Shown: in pieces, positions 1-7,195 of the stretch
How the letters are laid out: each line of letters begins with the position of its first letter
How positions within the stretch are numbered: the stretch's first letter is position 1
NCBI GenBank assembly: GCA_009775605.1
Contig: VSPV01000025.1
Span: forward strand, 1-25,397
Direction: 5' to 3'
Origin: Paramuribaculum sp.
Lineage (GTDB): Bacteria > Bacteroidota > Bacteroidia > Bacteroidales > Muribaculaceae
Length of the DNA stretch: 25,397 bases
Notes under the pieces: generated by a model
Database searches by the model: none
What the model saw: the letters and a program-made list of their open reading frames with translations, nothing else
What the model was told of the DNA's origin: nothing
Translations under genes and position numbers: made by a program

Positions 1-77
1 GGTGGGTGCTGAGGGATTCGAACCCCCGACCCTCTGCTTGTAAGGCAGATGCTCTGAACCAGCTGAGCTAAGCACCC
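1..77 (-). tRNA. tRNA-Val (anticodon TAC), 3' end cut by the window edge
   Basis: Read on the minus strand, the sequence folds as a complete cloverleaf: acceptor GGGTGCT pairs with AGCACCC, the D-arm contains TTAGCTCAGCTGGT, the anticodon loop is CTTACAA giving anticodon TAC (valine, GTA/GTG codons), and the T-arm loop contains GTTCGAATC. The discriminator A and the CC of an encoded CCA end are present at 3 to 1; the last A lies just outside the window. It is identical to the second copy 48 bases upstream, so the two are probably made from one precursor. Confidence 0.97.
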
Positions 78-125
78 TTGCTGATAAAAATGCTTTCCGG
101 AAAACCTATATATAGTGTTTTGAAG

Positions 126-203
126 TGGTGGGTGCTGAGGGATTCGAACCCCCGACCCTCTGCTTGTAAGGCAGATGCTCTGAACCAGCTGAGCTAAGCA
201 CCC
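126..203 (-). tRNA. tRNA-Val (anticodon TAC), complete with encoded CCA
   Basis: This is a complete minus-strand cloverleaf identical to the first copy, with anticodon TAC and the 3' CCA encoded at 128-126. The 5' end is at 203. It lies upstream of the copy at 1-77 with a 48-base AT-rich spacer that shows no promoter of its own, so both are likely transcribed together from the promoter at 229-260. Confidence 0.97.
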
Positions 204-228
204 GAGGTGGTTTCCGTCGAAAGCGTTG

Positions 229-260
229 CAAAGGTATGGACTATTTTTGATTCACGCAAG
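229..260 (-). promoter_or_regulatory. Bacteroidota-type promoter for the tRNA-Val pair
   Basis: On the minus strand TACCTTTG (236 to 229) matches the Bacteroidota -7 consensus TAnnTTTG exactly. A CTTG at 260-257, 20 bp upstream, resembles the -33 element TTTG. Transcription would begin around 223, about 20 bases before the mature tRNA 5' end at 203. Confidence 0.72.
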
Positions 261-269
261 CTTTTCTTG

Positions 270-459
270 AAGTTTTTTTGAGACGAGGCGAAAAAACTGA
301 GAAAAAGCGGCCCATGCTGACGCATAATGTGGCGTCGCGCCCTCCGGGGCTCGCCACAGAGGGAGAGAGAGGCGCTTTCGTGTCCGCCCGCTCACGCAGG
401 CGGTTGTAAAGAGATCGCGCCTCCGGCGCTGGGAGGTAGGGTCACTCGTCAGGAGCCAG
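270..459. other. GC-rich gene-free stretch with several short hairpins
   Basis: There is no convincing coding frame between the tRNA promoter and the stop codon of the DUF2156 gene at 460. The stretch holds three short inverted repeats: GTGGCG at 329-334 with CGCCAC at 352-357 enclosing a further GCCC/GGGC pairing, CCGCC at 384-388 with GGCGG at 399-403, and GCGCC/GGCGC with a three-base loop at 417-429. The last is positioned to end transcripts arriving from the minus-strand operon, but no T-run follows it, so the role is open. Confidence 0.4.
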
Positions 460-1353
460 TCAGAAGGCTACGTTGTATTTGCGTTGCATGAAGAGGGGGT
501 GGAGGGCTTCTTTGGCCTGGCGGAGCCCGGGGTCGCCGGAATCGTCCTCGCGGTTCACGTAGTTGAGCGCGGGATGGCGCGTGGCCATCATGGCGGTGAA
601 GTCGCGGCAGATGGTCTCGCCGGCGCCCGTCACCTCATGGTCCATCTTCTCGATGTGGGTCATGAGCGTGTCGCCCACAGGCTCACCCATGGCAAAGGCC
701 ACGACGCCCCGGCCGGGCACACGGAGCACCCCTCCCTCGAATCCGTAGAAGTCCGGGGAGCGGAGCACGCGGAGGGTCTGCGCGCGGTCGTAGGCGGCGA
801 TTTCAGAGGTGTCGGCATCGGTATGCAGACGTTCGTAGAATTCTATGAGCTCCGGGGCATCGGCTGCCGTGACGGGCGAGAACACGGCATCTGGATGGTC
901 GAGCGCGAAGCGGTTTATATGGTTGCGCTTCTTGCTCAGTTTCTTTCCGGCGAAGGTGCTCAGCGCCTTGATGCCGTAGATATAGTCGGCCCAGTCGGTA
1001 AGTTCGGTAAAGCGGCGCGCGCCGTTGTCCATGAGCACCTGCAGGGCTTCCTGCGGCACTGCCGACATCACAGGCTCGACGCCCTCGGCGCGGCAGTGAC
1101 GCCGCAGAAGCGCCAGCGATTCGGCTATGGGCATCGGCCCGAGCGGGAGCGAGAACGCCGGGCGCGACATATCGTTTTCCGTCACACCCTTTATAAACAG
1201 TGTGTCGCCTTTTATGGCTTTCTGATAATGGAAATAGTCGGCCCACAGGAAGATTCCGCCCACAGAGAAATCGCACGAGCGGAAGGGATGGGCGGTGAGC
1301 CACGGCCGCAGCTGGGGTATGTCGGCCGGGGTTACGGGCGTGAATTCAAGCAT
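460..1353 (-). CDS. DUF2156 (phosphatidylglycerol lysyltransferase C-terminal-like) protein
   Basis: This 297-residue soluble protein belongs to the DUF2156 group, whose fold is a tandem GNAT-like acyl/aminoacyl-transferase related to the catalytic half of MprF. The C-terminal stretch with NREDDSGDPGLRQAKE followed by HPLFMQRKY is the hallmark of the small soluble Bacteroidales and Firmicutes members. A basic GKKLSKKRNHINRF segment near residues 135-149 is also family-typical. It lacks the membrane-spanning flippase half of MprF, so it is probably cytosolic. It is the last gene of the run DUF1573-DUF1573-meaB-DUF2156, beginning 24 bases after meaB. The donor and acceptor substrates cannot be read from the sequence. 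The family call is firm; the activity is inference. Confidence 0.88.
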   Translation of the reverse strand: MLEFTPVTPADIPQLRPWLTAHPFRSCDFSVGGIFLWADYFHYQKAIKGDTLFIKGVTENDMSRPAFSLPLGPMPIAESLALLRRHCRAEGVEPVMSAVPQEALQVLMDNGARRFTELTDWADYIYGIKALSTFAGKKLSKKRNHINRFALDHPDAVFSPVTAADAPELIEFYERLHTDADTSEIAAYDRAQTLRVLRSPDFYGFEGGVLRVPGRGVVAFAMGEPVGDTLMTHIEKMDHEVTGAGETICRDFTAMMATRHPALNYVNREDDSGDPGLRQAKEALHPLFMQRKYNVAF

Positions 1354-1377
1354 AGGAATCGACGGTTGTTCAGAATG

Positions 1378-2463
1378 TCAGCGTCGGTTGAAATAGAGGT
1401 CGAGCACATCGCGCGCGGCGGTGAATGAGCTCTGGAGATTGCCCAGCACACGCGCCTCCTTCTCGGCAAGGGCGGCGGCTATTACGGGGTCGTCGTAGAA
1501 ACGGCGGCGCAGCGTCTCGTCGATAGTCTCATACATCCAGTAGCGTTCCTGCTGGTGGCGGCGCACCCGGAAATAGCCGTTGGCCTCCACGAAGGCGAAA
1601 TAGCGGTCGACCATGTCCCACACCTCGGGGATGCCCAGCTCGAAATAGCCGGAATAGGTGAGCACCTCGGGCTTCCAGCCCGACTCCGTGGGCGGGAAAA
1701 GATGTAGGGCGCTGCGGAACTGCGCCTGGGCCAGACGGGCGCGGTCAATGTTGTCGCCGTCGGCCTTGTTGATCACAATACCGTCGGCCATCTCCATTAT
1801 GCCTCGCTTTATGCCCTGCAGCTCGTCGCCCGTTCCGGCAAGCTGAATGAGCAGGAAGAAGTCGACCATCGAATGGACGGCCGTCTCGCTCTGACCCACG
1901 CCCACGGTCTCCACAAATATGTTGTCGTAGCCGGCGGCCTCGCAGAGCACTATCGTCTCGCGCGTCTTGCGGGCCACGCCGCCGAGCGAACCGGCCGAGG
2001 GGCTGGGGCGGATGAACGCTCCGGGATGCACGGAAAGCTTTTCCATGCGGGTCTTGTCGCCGAGAATGCTGCCTTTGGTGCGCTCACTCGAGGGGTCGAT
2101 GGCGAGCACGGCAAGCTTGCCTCCGCGCTTGAGCAGATGGAGACCGAACACATCAATCGAGGTGCTTTTGCCTGCGCCCGGCACACCCGTTATGCCTATG
2201 CGGCGCGAGCGGCCAGAATGAGGCAGACACTTCTCGATCACCTCCTGGGCCATGGCGCGGTGTTCGGGCGAAAGGCTCTCCACGAGTGTGACACCGCGCG
2301 AGAGCATGGTTACGTCGCCTTTCAGAATGCCTTCCACCAGTTCGGCGACCGATGGCATTGGCCGGCGGCGCCGGCGGAGATACGGGTTGACCTGCGGAGG
2401 CTGGCTCACGCCGGCATTTACGGCAAGACCGCCGAACTGTTTGTCGTTTTCTATATGTTCCAT
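1378..2463 (-). CDS. meaB: MeaB/ArgK-type GTPase, methylmalonyl-CoA mutase chaperone
   Basis: MeaB-type G3E GTPases guard methylmalonyl-CoA mutase, gating delivery of its adenosylcobalamin cofactor and protecting it from inactivation, in the cytosol. The 361 residues carry the P-loop GVPGAGKS at about 93-100, the DPSSERTKGSILGDKTRM switch region at about 123-140, ETVGVGQSE at 185-193 and the guanine-specificity motif NKAD at 232-235. The length fits the family, with an N-terminal extension of about 30 residues that I associate with Bacteroidales members. It sits 36 bases after the longer DUF1573 gene. The mutase genes themselves are not in this window. In Bacteroidales the mutase serves the succinate-to-propionate route, to which the CoA-transferase at 7653-9149 would also belong. 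Confidence 0.95.
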   Translation of the reverse strand: MEHIENDKQFGGLAVNAGVSQPPQVNPYLRRRRRPMPSVAELVEGILKGDVTMLSRGVTLVESLSPEHRAMAQEVIEKCLPHSGRSRRIGITGVPGAGKSTSIDVFGLHLLKRGGKLAVLAIDPSSERTKGSILGDKTRMEKLSVHPGAFIRPSPSAGSLGGVARKTRETIVLCEAAGYDNIFVETVGVGQSETAVHSMVDFFLLIQLAGTGDELQGIKRGIMEMADGIVINKADGDNIDRARLAQAQFRSALHLFPPTESGWKPEVLTYSGYFELGIPEVWDMVDRYFAFVEANGYFRVRRHQQERYWMYETIDETLRRRFYDDPVIAAALAEKEARVLGNLQSSFTAARDVLDLYFNRR

Positions 2464-2499
2464 GGCTGGGAGGGATAAGAGTTTTAATAAGCTAATGTA

Positions 2500-3567
2500 T
2501 CATTCGCCCACCACGCGCAGAATCAGGCGCGGATCGGCAGGCGAGTTGGTCACGATGGTGAGAGTGGTGTTCAGCGGCTGGCCGCCGGGGAGTTTCTGAG
2601 GGTCGAGCGTTACGGTCACCTGCACCTTCTTGCCGGGTTTCACCTCTGATTTCGCGGCCTTGGCCGAAATGCAGCCGTCGGGGCTGTGAAGCTGCCGGAT
2701 GATCAGCGGGGAGCGGCCCGTATTGGTCAGTTCGAACGTGCGGGAGGTCTTCTTGCCTCCGCGGTCTATTACGCCGAATTCCACTGACCTCACGTCCGCT
2801 CTGACGCCGGGTGCGTTCTCGCGCTGCTCCGGAGTGAGGCGGCTGAAATCCTCATGGATAATCATCACGGTGGATATGGTGGCCGTGGCGGAGGGATCGG
2901 CTATGTCGGGGATGAGAGTGAAGGTATTTTCCACCGTGCCATATTGCGGGCAGCGGTCGGTGAATGCAGTGAGCGAAGCCACCGCCTGCTCACCGGCAGG
3001 AATCTCGGCCGGACTGAAAGTACAGCGGATGTATGGCGGAAGGTCGGCTGCAGCGGGAATCACTGTGGAATCCGTGGGATTGTAGATAAGCACGGAGCCT
3101 CCGAGCACATGCCCTTTGTTGGTCTCGCCCAGCGCCACCACGGTGTTGCTCAGACGCATCTGCCCCACCTCTATGGGGAACCGCTTCTCGAGCGTGGACG
3201 AGGCACCGATCACGGTTCCGGTGATTTCCAGGACCTCGCGGCGCGAGGGAGCGGTGGTGGTGAGCATCACCTTCTTTTCGAAGCGTCCGGGACGTCCGGC
3301 GGGGTCAAACGCCACGCCCACCTTTACGGTGTCGCCCGGCGGGATGTCGCCGCGGCTGAACTCGGGGCGCGTGCAGCCGCAGTTGGCGCGCGCCGACAGC
3401 ACCACTATAGTGTCGGTGCCTACGTTGACGCCGCGAAACACCGTCCGGGCCAGCCCGCGGTCCTCGCGTATGGCTCCGAAATCATGCACCGGCTCAAGCC
3501 AGACTATCTGGGCCGACGCAGTGGCGGCGGCAAGCAGGGCGCCCAGCAATGCAGATTTCCTTCTCAT
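2500..3567 (-). CDS. Exported three-domain DUF1573 protein
   Basis: This 355-residue protein starts with a Sec signal peptide (basic MRRK, hydrophobic core, likely cleavage after TASA at about residue 19). The first domain has the DUF1573 pattern HDFGAI at 29-33 and a CGCTRPEF motif with cysteines 63 and 65. A middle domain (about 125-250) and a third (about 260-355, with VEFGVIDRGG and NTGRSPL) look like further Ig/ASPM-SPD-2-Hydin-type beta-sandwiches. DUF1573 proteins are abundant in Bacteroidota and poorly characterised; a periplasmic or surface location is inferred. Its start codon overlaps the stop of the upstream short DUF1573 gene as ATGA, which implies translational coupling and perhaps a joint function. 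Confidence 0.85.
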   Translation of the reverse strand: MRRKSALLGALLAAATASAQIVWLEPVHDFGAIREDRGLARTVFRGVNVGTDTIVVLSARANCGCTRPEFSRGDIPPGDTVKVGVAFDPAGRPGRFEKKVMLTTTAPSRREVLEITGTVIGASSTLEKRFPIEVGQMRLSNTVVALGETNKGHVLGGSVLIYNPTDSTVIPAAADLPPYIRCTFSPAEIPAGEQAVASLTAFTDRCPQYGTVENTFTLIPDIADPSATATISTVMIIHEDFSRLTPEQRENAPGVRADVRSVEFGVIDRGGKKTSRTFELTNTGRSPLIIRQLHSPDGCISAKAAKSEVKPGKKVQVTVTLDPQKLPGGQPLNTTLTIVTNSPADPRLILRVVGE

Positions 3568-3956
3568 GGCACAATCACGCCTCCGAATTTAAGCTTCTTG
3601 CGGCCGGCGTTGGTCTTCACCGTTACCTGCCGCTTTATCTCCCCCCGGAACGTGGCCGGGTTGAAATGGATGGTGATGGTACCCGACTCGCCGGGGGCTA
3701 TCGGCTTCTTGGGAAACTCGGGACGGGTGCAGCCGCAGCCGCCGTTGCTCACGCTTATTATCACCAGCGGAGCGGTGCCCGTGTTAGTGAACTTATAGCC
3801 GAACGACACCTGGCCGCCCTTGGCCTTGATGTTGCCGAAATCGTGGGTTTCCGATTCGAAGGCTATTTTGGCTCCCCCCTCGGCGTGTGCCGGCACGGCG
3901 AGCGGGAGTGAAATCAGGGCCAGAAAGGCCGTGAATATGAAGAAAATCTTTTTCAT
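3564..3956 (-). CDS. Short exported DUF1573 protein
   Basis: This 130-residue single-domain DUF1573 protein begins at the MKKIFFIF methionine (3956). The frame stays open for 39 codons further upstream, but that extension is polar, is not signal-like and overlaps the promoter at 4041-4074, so the shorter start is preferred. A signal peptide covers residues 1 to about 25 (cleavage after AHA). The mature part shows HDFGNI at 38-43, NTGTAPL, and CGCTRPEF with cysteines 74 and 76. It is the first gene of the minus-strand operon, and its TGA overlaps the ATG of the next gene. Both neighbours share the same two-cysteine motif, suggesting they arose by duplication and extension. Function is unknown; the periplasm is the likely location. 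Confidence 0.87.
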   Translation of the reverse strand: MKKIFFIFTAFLALISLPLAVPAHAEGGAKIAFESETHDFGNIKAKGGQVSFGYKFTNTGTAPLVIISVSNGGCGCTRPEFPKKPIAPGESGTITIHFNPATFRGEIKRQVTVKTNAGRKKLKFGGVIVP

Positions 3957-4040
3957 GACGCGTAAGCTGCGGATAATGGGTTGATGTAATGTAAACGCCG
4001 CGCATGGGCGGCGCGTTCGGGCGCCTGACGTGGCGATGCG

Positions 4041-4074
4041 CAAATTTACAACTTTTTCAGGCATACACACCAAA
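4041..4074 (-). promoter_or_regulatory. Probable promoter of the DUF1573-meaB-DUF2156 operon
   Basis: TAAATTTG on the minus strand (4048 to 4041) is an exact TAnnTTTG -7 element. A TTTG at 4074-4071 lies 22 bp upstream, slightly longer than the usual 19-21. Transcription would start near 4036, leaving a leader of about 80 bases before the ATG at 3956. Confidence 0.6.
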
Positions 4075-4081
4075 GGTAAAG

Positions 4082-4112
4082 GTTGCCATACCGGAATATT
4101 TGGTTATATTTG
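4082..4112 (+). promoter_or_regulatory. Probable promoter of the GH109-like lipoprotein gene
   Basis: TATATTTG at 4105-4112 matches TAnnTTTG exactly, and GTTG at 4082-4085, 19 bp upstream, resembles the -33 element. The predicted start near 4117 gives a leader of about 50 bases to the ATG at 4166. The promoter is divergent from the one at 4041-4074, and the two nearly abut. Confidence 0.65.
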
Positions 4113-4165
4113 CAAAAAATACCAATCTTCAAAAAGTTAACCATACCTATTATTCATTATTACCG

Positions 4166-5581
4166 ATGAAAAAAGTAATTCTGAGTCTGGCCGCTCTCGC
4201 CCTTATGGTAATGCCGGCCTGCGACTCCAAGAAATCCGCCGACAAGGAATCGAAGGTGATTAAGACTGAGATTCCTGCCCGTCCCGAAGGCGCGACTGAT
4301 CTGGTGGGATTCGCCACCAGCCCCATGGACACCGTACGAGTAGGCTTCATTGGCCTCGGCATGCGCGGACCCGACGCAGTGAAGCGCTTCACTGCCATCC
4401 CCGGCGCCAAAGTGGTAGCCGTGTGCGATCTTGAGCAGGACCGCGTTGACAAGATGCAGGAATGGCTCAAGGAAAAAGGTATCAACGACGTTGCCGGCTA
4501 CGGCGGCTCGGAAGATGCATGGAAACAGCTCTGCGAGCGTCCCGACATTGACCTTGTCTACATCGTCACCGACTGGGTTAACCACGCCCCCATGGCCCTC
4601 TACGCAATGGACAACGGCAAGCACACCGCAATAGAGGTGCCCGCCGCAACCAGCCTCGAGGAAATCTGGGCGCTTGTCAACAAGGCCGAGGAGAAAAAGC
4701 TCCACTGCATGATGCTTGAGAACTGCGTTTACGACTTCTTCGAGATGAACACCCTCAACATGGCCCAGCAGGGTCTCTTCGGCGAGGTGCTCCACACCGA
4801 AGGCAGCTATCTGCACGACCTTTCAGAGTTCTGGCCCTACTACCACAACAACTGGCGTATGGACTTCAACCAGAAGCATCGCGGCGACGTGTATCCCACC
4901 CACGGCATGGGTCCGGCCTGCCAGCTTCTCGACATACACCGCGGCGACCGCATGGAAACCCTCGTGTCGATGGACACCAAGGCTGTCAACGGCCCGGCAT
5001 ACATAGAGAAGGCCACCGGCGAGAAGCCCGACAGCTTCGCCCAGGGCGACCACACCATGACCATGATCCGCACTGCCAACGGCAAGACCATCCAGATACA
5101 GCACGACGTGCTCACCCCGCGCCCCTACAGCCGCATGTATCAGCTCACCGGCACCAAGGGCTTTGCCAACAAGTATCCTCAGGAAGGCTACTCGTTCGAG
5201 CCTGAGCAGCTTGCATCGGCCGACGTTCCCGACCACGAGAACCTCACCGCCCACGGCTTCGTGAGCGACGAGCAGAAGAAGGCTCTCGAGGAGCAGTACA
5301 TGCACCCCATCATCCGCGAGGTTGGCGAAGTGGCCAAGAAAGTAGGCGGACACGGAGGCATGGACTACATAATGGACTACCGTCTGGTCTACTGTCTGCG
5401 CAACGGTCTGCCTCTTGACATGGACGTGTATGACCTCGCAGAGTGGTGCTCGCTCATTCCGCTCACCGCTATCTCGATCGAGAACGGAAACGCTCCCGTG
5501 GAGGTGCCCGACTTCACCCGCGGCGCATGGCAGAAGCAGAAAGGCTACCGCCACGCCTTCGCCAAAGAACCTAAGGAATAA
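4166..5581 (+). CDS. Gfo/Idh/MocA-family lipoprotein, GH109-like
   Basis: This 471-residue protein has a lipoprotein signal (MKKVILSLAALALMVMPAC, Cys19 as lipidation site, although Met at -3 is atypical) and then an NAD-binding Rossmann domain with GLGMRG at 63-68. Downstream are EVP near the Gfo/Idh/MocA catalytic region, MMLENCVYDFFE, and YPTHGMGP (Tyr243-His246). These, with GGMDYIMDYRLVYCLRNG near the C-terminus, match the glycoside hydrolase family 109 clade, which cleaves terminal alpha-N-acetylgalactosamine by an NAD-dependent oxidation-elimination mechanism. The start is chosen at the MKK methionine because the upstream codons lack signal character and overlap the promoter. It stands alone, with its own promoter and terminator. 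Substrate specificity is inferred; another redox or lyase activity is possible. Confidence 0.87.
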   Translation: MKKVILSLAALALMVMPACDSKKSADKESKVIKTEIPARPEGATDLVGFATSPMDTVRVGFIGLGMRGPDAVKRFTAIPGAKVVAVCDLEQDRVDKMQEWLKEKGINDVAGYGGSEDAWKQLCERPDIDLVYIVTDWVNHAPMALYAMDNGKHTAIEVPAATSLEEIWALVNKAEEKKLHCMMLENCVYDFFEMNTLNMAQQGLFGEVLHTEGSYLHDLSEFWPYYHNNWRMDFNQKHRGDVYPTHGMGPACQLLDIHRGDRMETLVSMDTKAVNGPAYIEKATGEKPDSFAQGDHTMTMIRTANGKTIQIQHDVLTPRPYSRMYQLTGTKGFANKYPQEGYSFEPEQLASADVPDHENLTAHGFVSDEQKKALEEQYMHPIIREVGEVAKKVGGHGGMDYIMDYRLVYCLRNGLPLDMDVYDLAEWCSLIPLTAISIENGNAPVEVPDFTRGAWQKQKGYRHAFAKEPKE

Positions 5582-5599
5582 CTAATCCATAATTACAGC

Positions 5600-5641
5600 A
5601 ACGGTGTGCACGAACTCGATTCCGGCACACCGTTTTTTTTG
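5600..5641 (+). terminator. Strong intrinsic terminator after the GH109-like gene
   Basis: A 10-bp perfect stem, AACGGTGTGC at 5600-5609 pairing with GCACACCGTT at 5625-5634, is followed by a run of T to 5640. It lies 19 bases after the stop codon. Confidence 0.93.
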
Positions 5642-5662
5642 TTTTCAATGGCTGTGACTTCT

Positions 5663-5716
5663 GACGGGCCTGACAGGTCGGACAGGTCGGACAAGTCCGA
5701 AAAGTTCGAAAAGTCA
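5663..5716. repeat. Tandem array of six imperfect 9-bp units
   Basis: Six consecutive 9-base units occupy 5663-5716. On the plus strand units two and three are identical (GACAGGTCG), the fourth is GACAAGTCC, and the first, fifth and sixth diverge by one to four bases. On the minus strand the units read GAC(T/C)TGTCC-like and begin about 28 bases after the miaB stop codon, so they would form part of its 3' untranslated region. No reading frame runs through them. A related array lies behind dgt at 23866-23919. The function is unknown; similar short intergenic tandem repeats are, from memory, common in Bacteroidales. Confidence 0.8.
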
Positions 5717-5744
5717 GGATGCAATCTATTCTCGGGAGGGCGGC

Positions 5745-7100
5745 TTATTCCGCGATGAGGGTGGCGGAAGTGGCGTCGGCTATCTTCACGCGCACGGTCT
5801 GGCCCACCTTGTAGTCGCGGCGCGGGAGCACCACGGTCTTGTTCTGGGGCGTGCGGCCCACCATCTGCTCACGGCTGCGGCGTGCCACGCCTTCTATGAG
5901 CACTTCCACCTCGCGGCCTATCTCGGAGCGGTGTGAGGCAAGCGAAAGTTCGTTCTGCAGGGCTATCATACGGTTGAGGCGGTCAATCTTCACCTCTTCG
6001 GCCACATTGTCGGGCAGATGCTTAGAGGCCATGGTGCCCGGGCGCTCCGAATATTTGAACATGAACGAGGCGTCGAATCCCACTTCACGCATAAGCGAGA
6101 GCGTCTGCTGGAAATCCTCCTCGGTTTCGCCGTGGAAGCCCGTGAACAGGTCGCTGGTTATGGCGCAGTCGGGTATGATGCGGCGTATGGCGGCCACGCG
6201 GTCCAGATACCACTCGCGGGTATAATGGCGATTCATGGCCTTGAGCACGCTGTCGCTGCCGCTCTGGACCGGCAGATGTATGTGGCGGCAGATATTGGGG
6301 TGCGAGGCAATGGCATGCAGGATATCGTCGGTCATATCCTTGGGGTGGGAAGTGGTGAAGCGCACACGCATGTCGGGAGCGGCTTCGGCTACAAGCCCCA
6401 GCAGGGCGGCGAAATCGGTCACAGTGCCGTCGGCAGCGTCGGTATAGCGGTAAGAGTTCACGTTCTGCCCCAGAAGAGTCACCTCGCGGTAGCCCTTTGC
6501 GCGGAGGTCGGCAAGCTCGTTGAGTATACTGCGCACCTCGCGCGAGCGCTCGCGTCCGCGTGTGTAAGGCACGATGCAATAGGAGCAGAAATTATTGCAG
6601 CCGCGCATTATGCTTATGAAGCCGCTCACCGTGTTGCCCGGCAGACGCACCGGAATCACGTCGCGGTAGGTCTCGGTGGTGCTCAGCTCCACGTTGATGG
6701 CTTTCTGACCCGCCTCCACCGAGGCAATGAGGCCGGGAAGGTCGAGATAGCTGTCGGGCCCTGCCACCAGATCCACGCCGTGGTTGGCTATAAGGTCGTT
6801 CTTCACGCGCTCGGCCATACATCCTATCACGCCTATTATCAGCCCCCGGCCGCGGCGCTTGCGGCGCAGCGAGTTGAGAAACTGCAGGCGTCCTATTATC
6901 TTCTGCTCGGCGTTGTCGCGTATCGAGCATGTGTTGAGAAACACGGCGTCGGCCTGTTCAAGGTCGTCGCAGAGCGTGTAGCCGGCCATCTCCATTATCG
7001 AGGCCACTACTTCTGTATCGGCCACGTTCATCTGGCAGCCGTAGGTTTCTATAAGGAGCCGACGCGGAGCGTGGCCGGAGTTATTGTCTGTTTCAGGCAT
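5745..7100 (-). CDS. miaB: tRNA-2-methylthio-N6-isopentenyladenosine-37 synthase MiaB
   Basis: MiaB is a radical-SAM methylthiotransferase that adds the 2-methylthio group to isopentenyladenosine 37 of tRNAs reading UNN codons. The 451 residues show the full architecture. The N-terminal UPF0004 domain has cluster cysteines 22 (ETYGCQMN), 58 (NTCSI) and 94 (IGCMAERV). The radical-SAM domain carries CNNFCSYC with cysteines 168, 172 and 175. A C-terminal TRAM RNA-binding domain occupies roughly the last 65 residues. It is monocistronic, convergent with the GH109-like gene and divergent from the small membrane protein gene. A -7-like TAATTTTG (7171 to 7164) lies upstream without a clear -33 partner. 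Confidence 0.97.
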   Translation of the reverse strand: MPETDNNSGHAPRRLLIETYGCQMNVADTEVVASIMEMAGYTLCDDLEQADAVFLNTCSIRDNAEQKIIGRLQFLNSLRRKRRGRGLIIGVIGCMAERVKNDLIANHGVDLVAGPDSYLDLPGLIASVEAGQKAINVELSTTETYRDVIPVRLPGNTVSGFISIMRGCNNFCSYCIVPYTRGRERSREVRSILNELADLRAKGYREVTLLGQNVNSYRYTDAADGTVTDFAALLGLVAEAAPDMRVRFTTSHPKDMTDDILHAIASHPNICRHIHLPVQSGSDSVLKAMNRHYTREWYLDRVAAIRRIIPDCAITSDLFTGFHGETEEDFQQTLSLMREVGFDASFMFKYSERPGTMASKHLPDNVAEEVKIDRLNRMIALQNELSLASHRSEIGREVEVLIEGVARRSREQMVGRTPQNKTVVLPRRDYKVGQTVRVKIADATSATLIAE

Positions 7101-7129
7101 AATATATGTTGAGTAACAGCAACTCTACA

Positions 7130-7161
7130 TTTGGTGGTTGCGGTATTTTCTGCTAATTTTG
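7130..7161 (+). promoter_or_regulatory. Promoter of the small membrane protein / CoA-transferase genes
   Basis: TTTG at 7130-7133 and TAATTTTG at 7154-7161 are separated by 20 bp, a full match to the Bacteroidota promoter consensus. Transcription would begin near 7166, about 30 bases before the ATG at 7196. Confidence 0.82.
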
Positions 7162-7171
7162 CACAAAATTA
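7154..7171. repeat. Perfect palindrome made of two back-to-back -7 boxes
   Basis: TAATTTTG at 7154-7161 and its exact reverse complement CAAAATTA at 7164-7171 are separated by two bases. Each arm is a TAnnTTTG element, one facing the small membrane protein gene and one facing miaB. Only the plus-strand arm has a good -33 partner. The palindrome could be a shared regulator site or simply overlapping divergent promoters. Confidence 0.7.
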
Positions 7172-7195
7172 ATAAAATGGAGTAGAATAGAGCTG

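Noticed and set aside
484..1428. Long plus-strand open frame opposite DUF2156
   Set aside because: The minus-strand frame has the DUF2156 signature; the plus frame is His/Gly/Arg-rich and lacks any motif.
5663..5716. Possible CRISPR-like array
   Set aside because: The 9-base units are directly contiguous with no spacers, and no cas gene is in the window; the same applies to 23866-23919.
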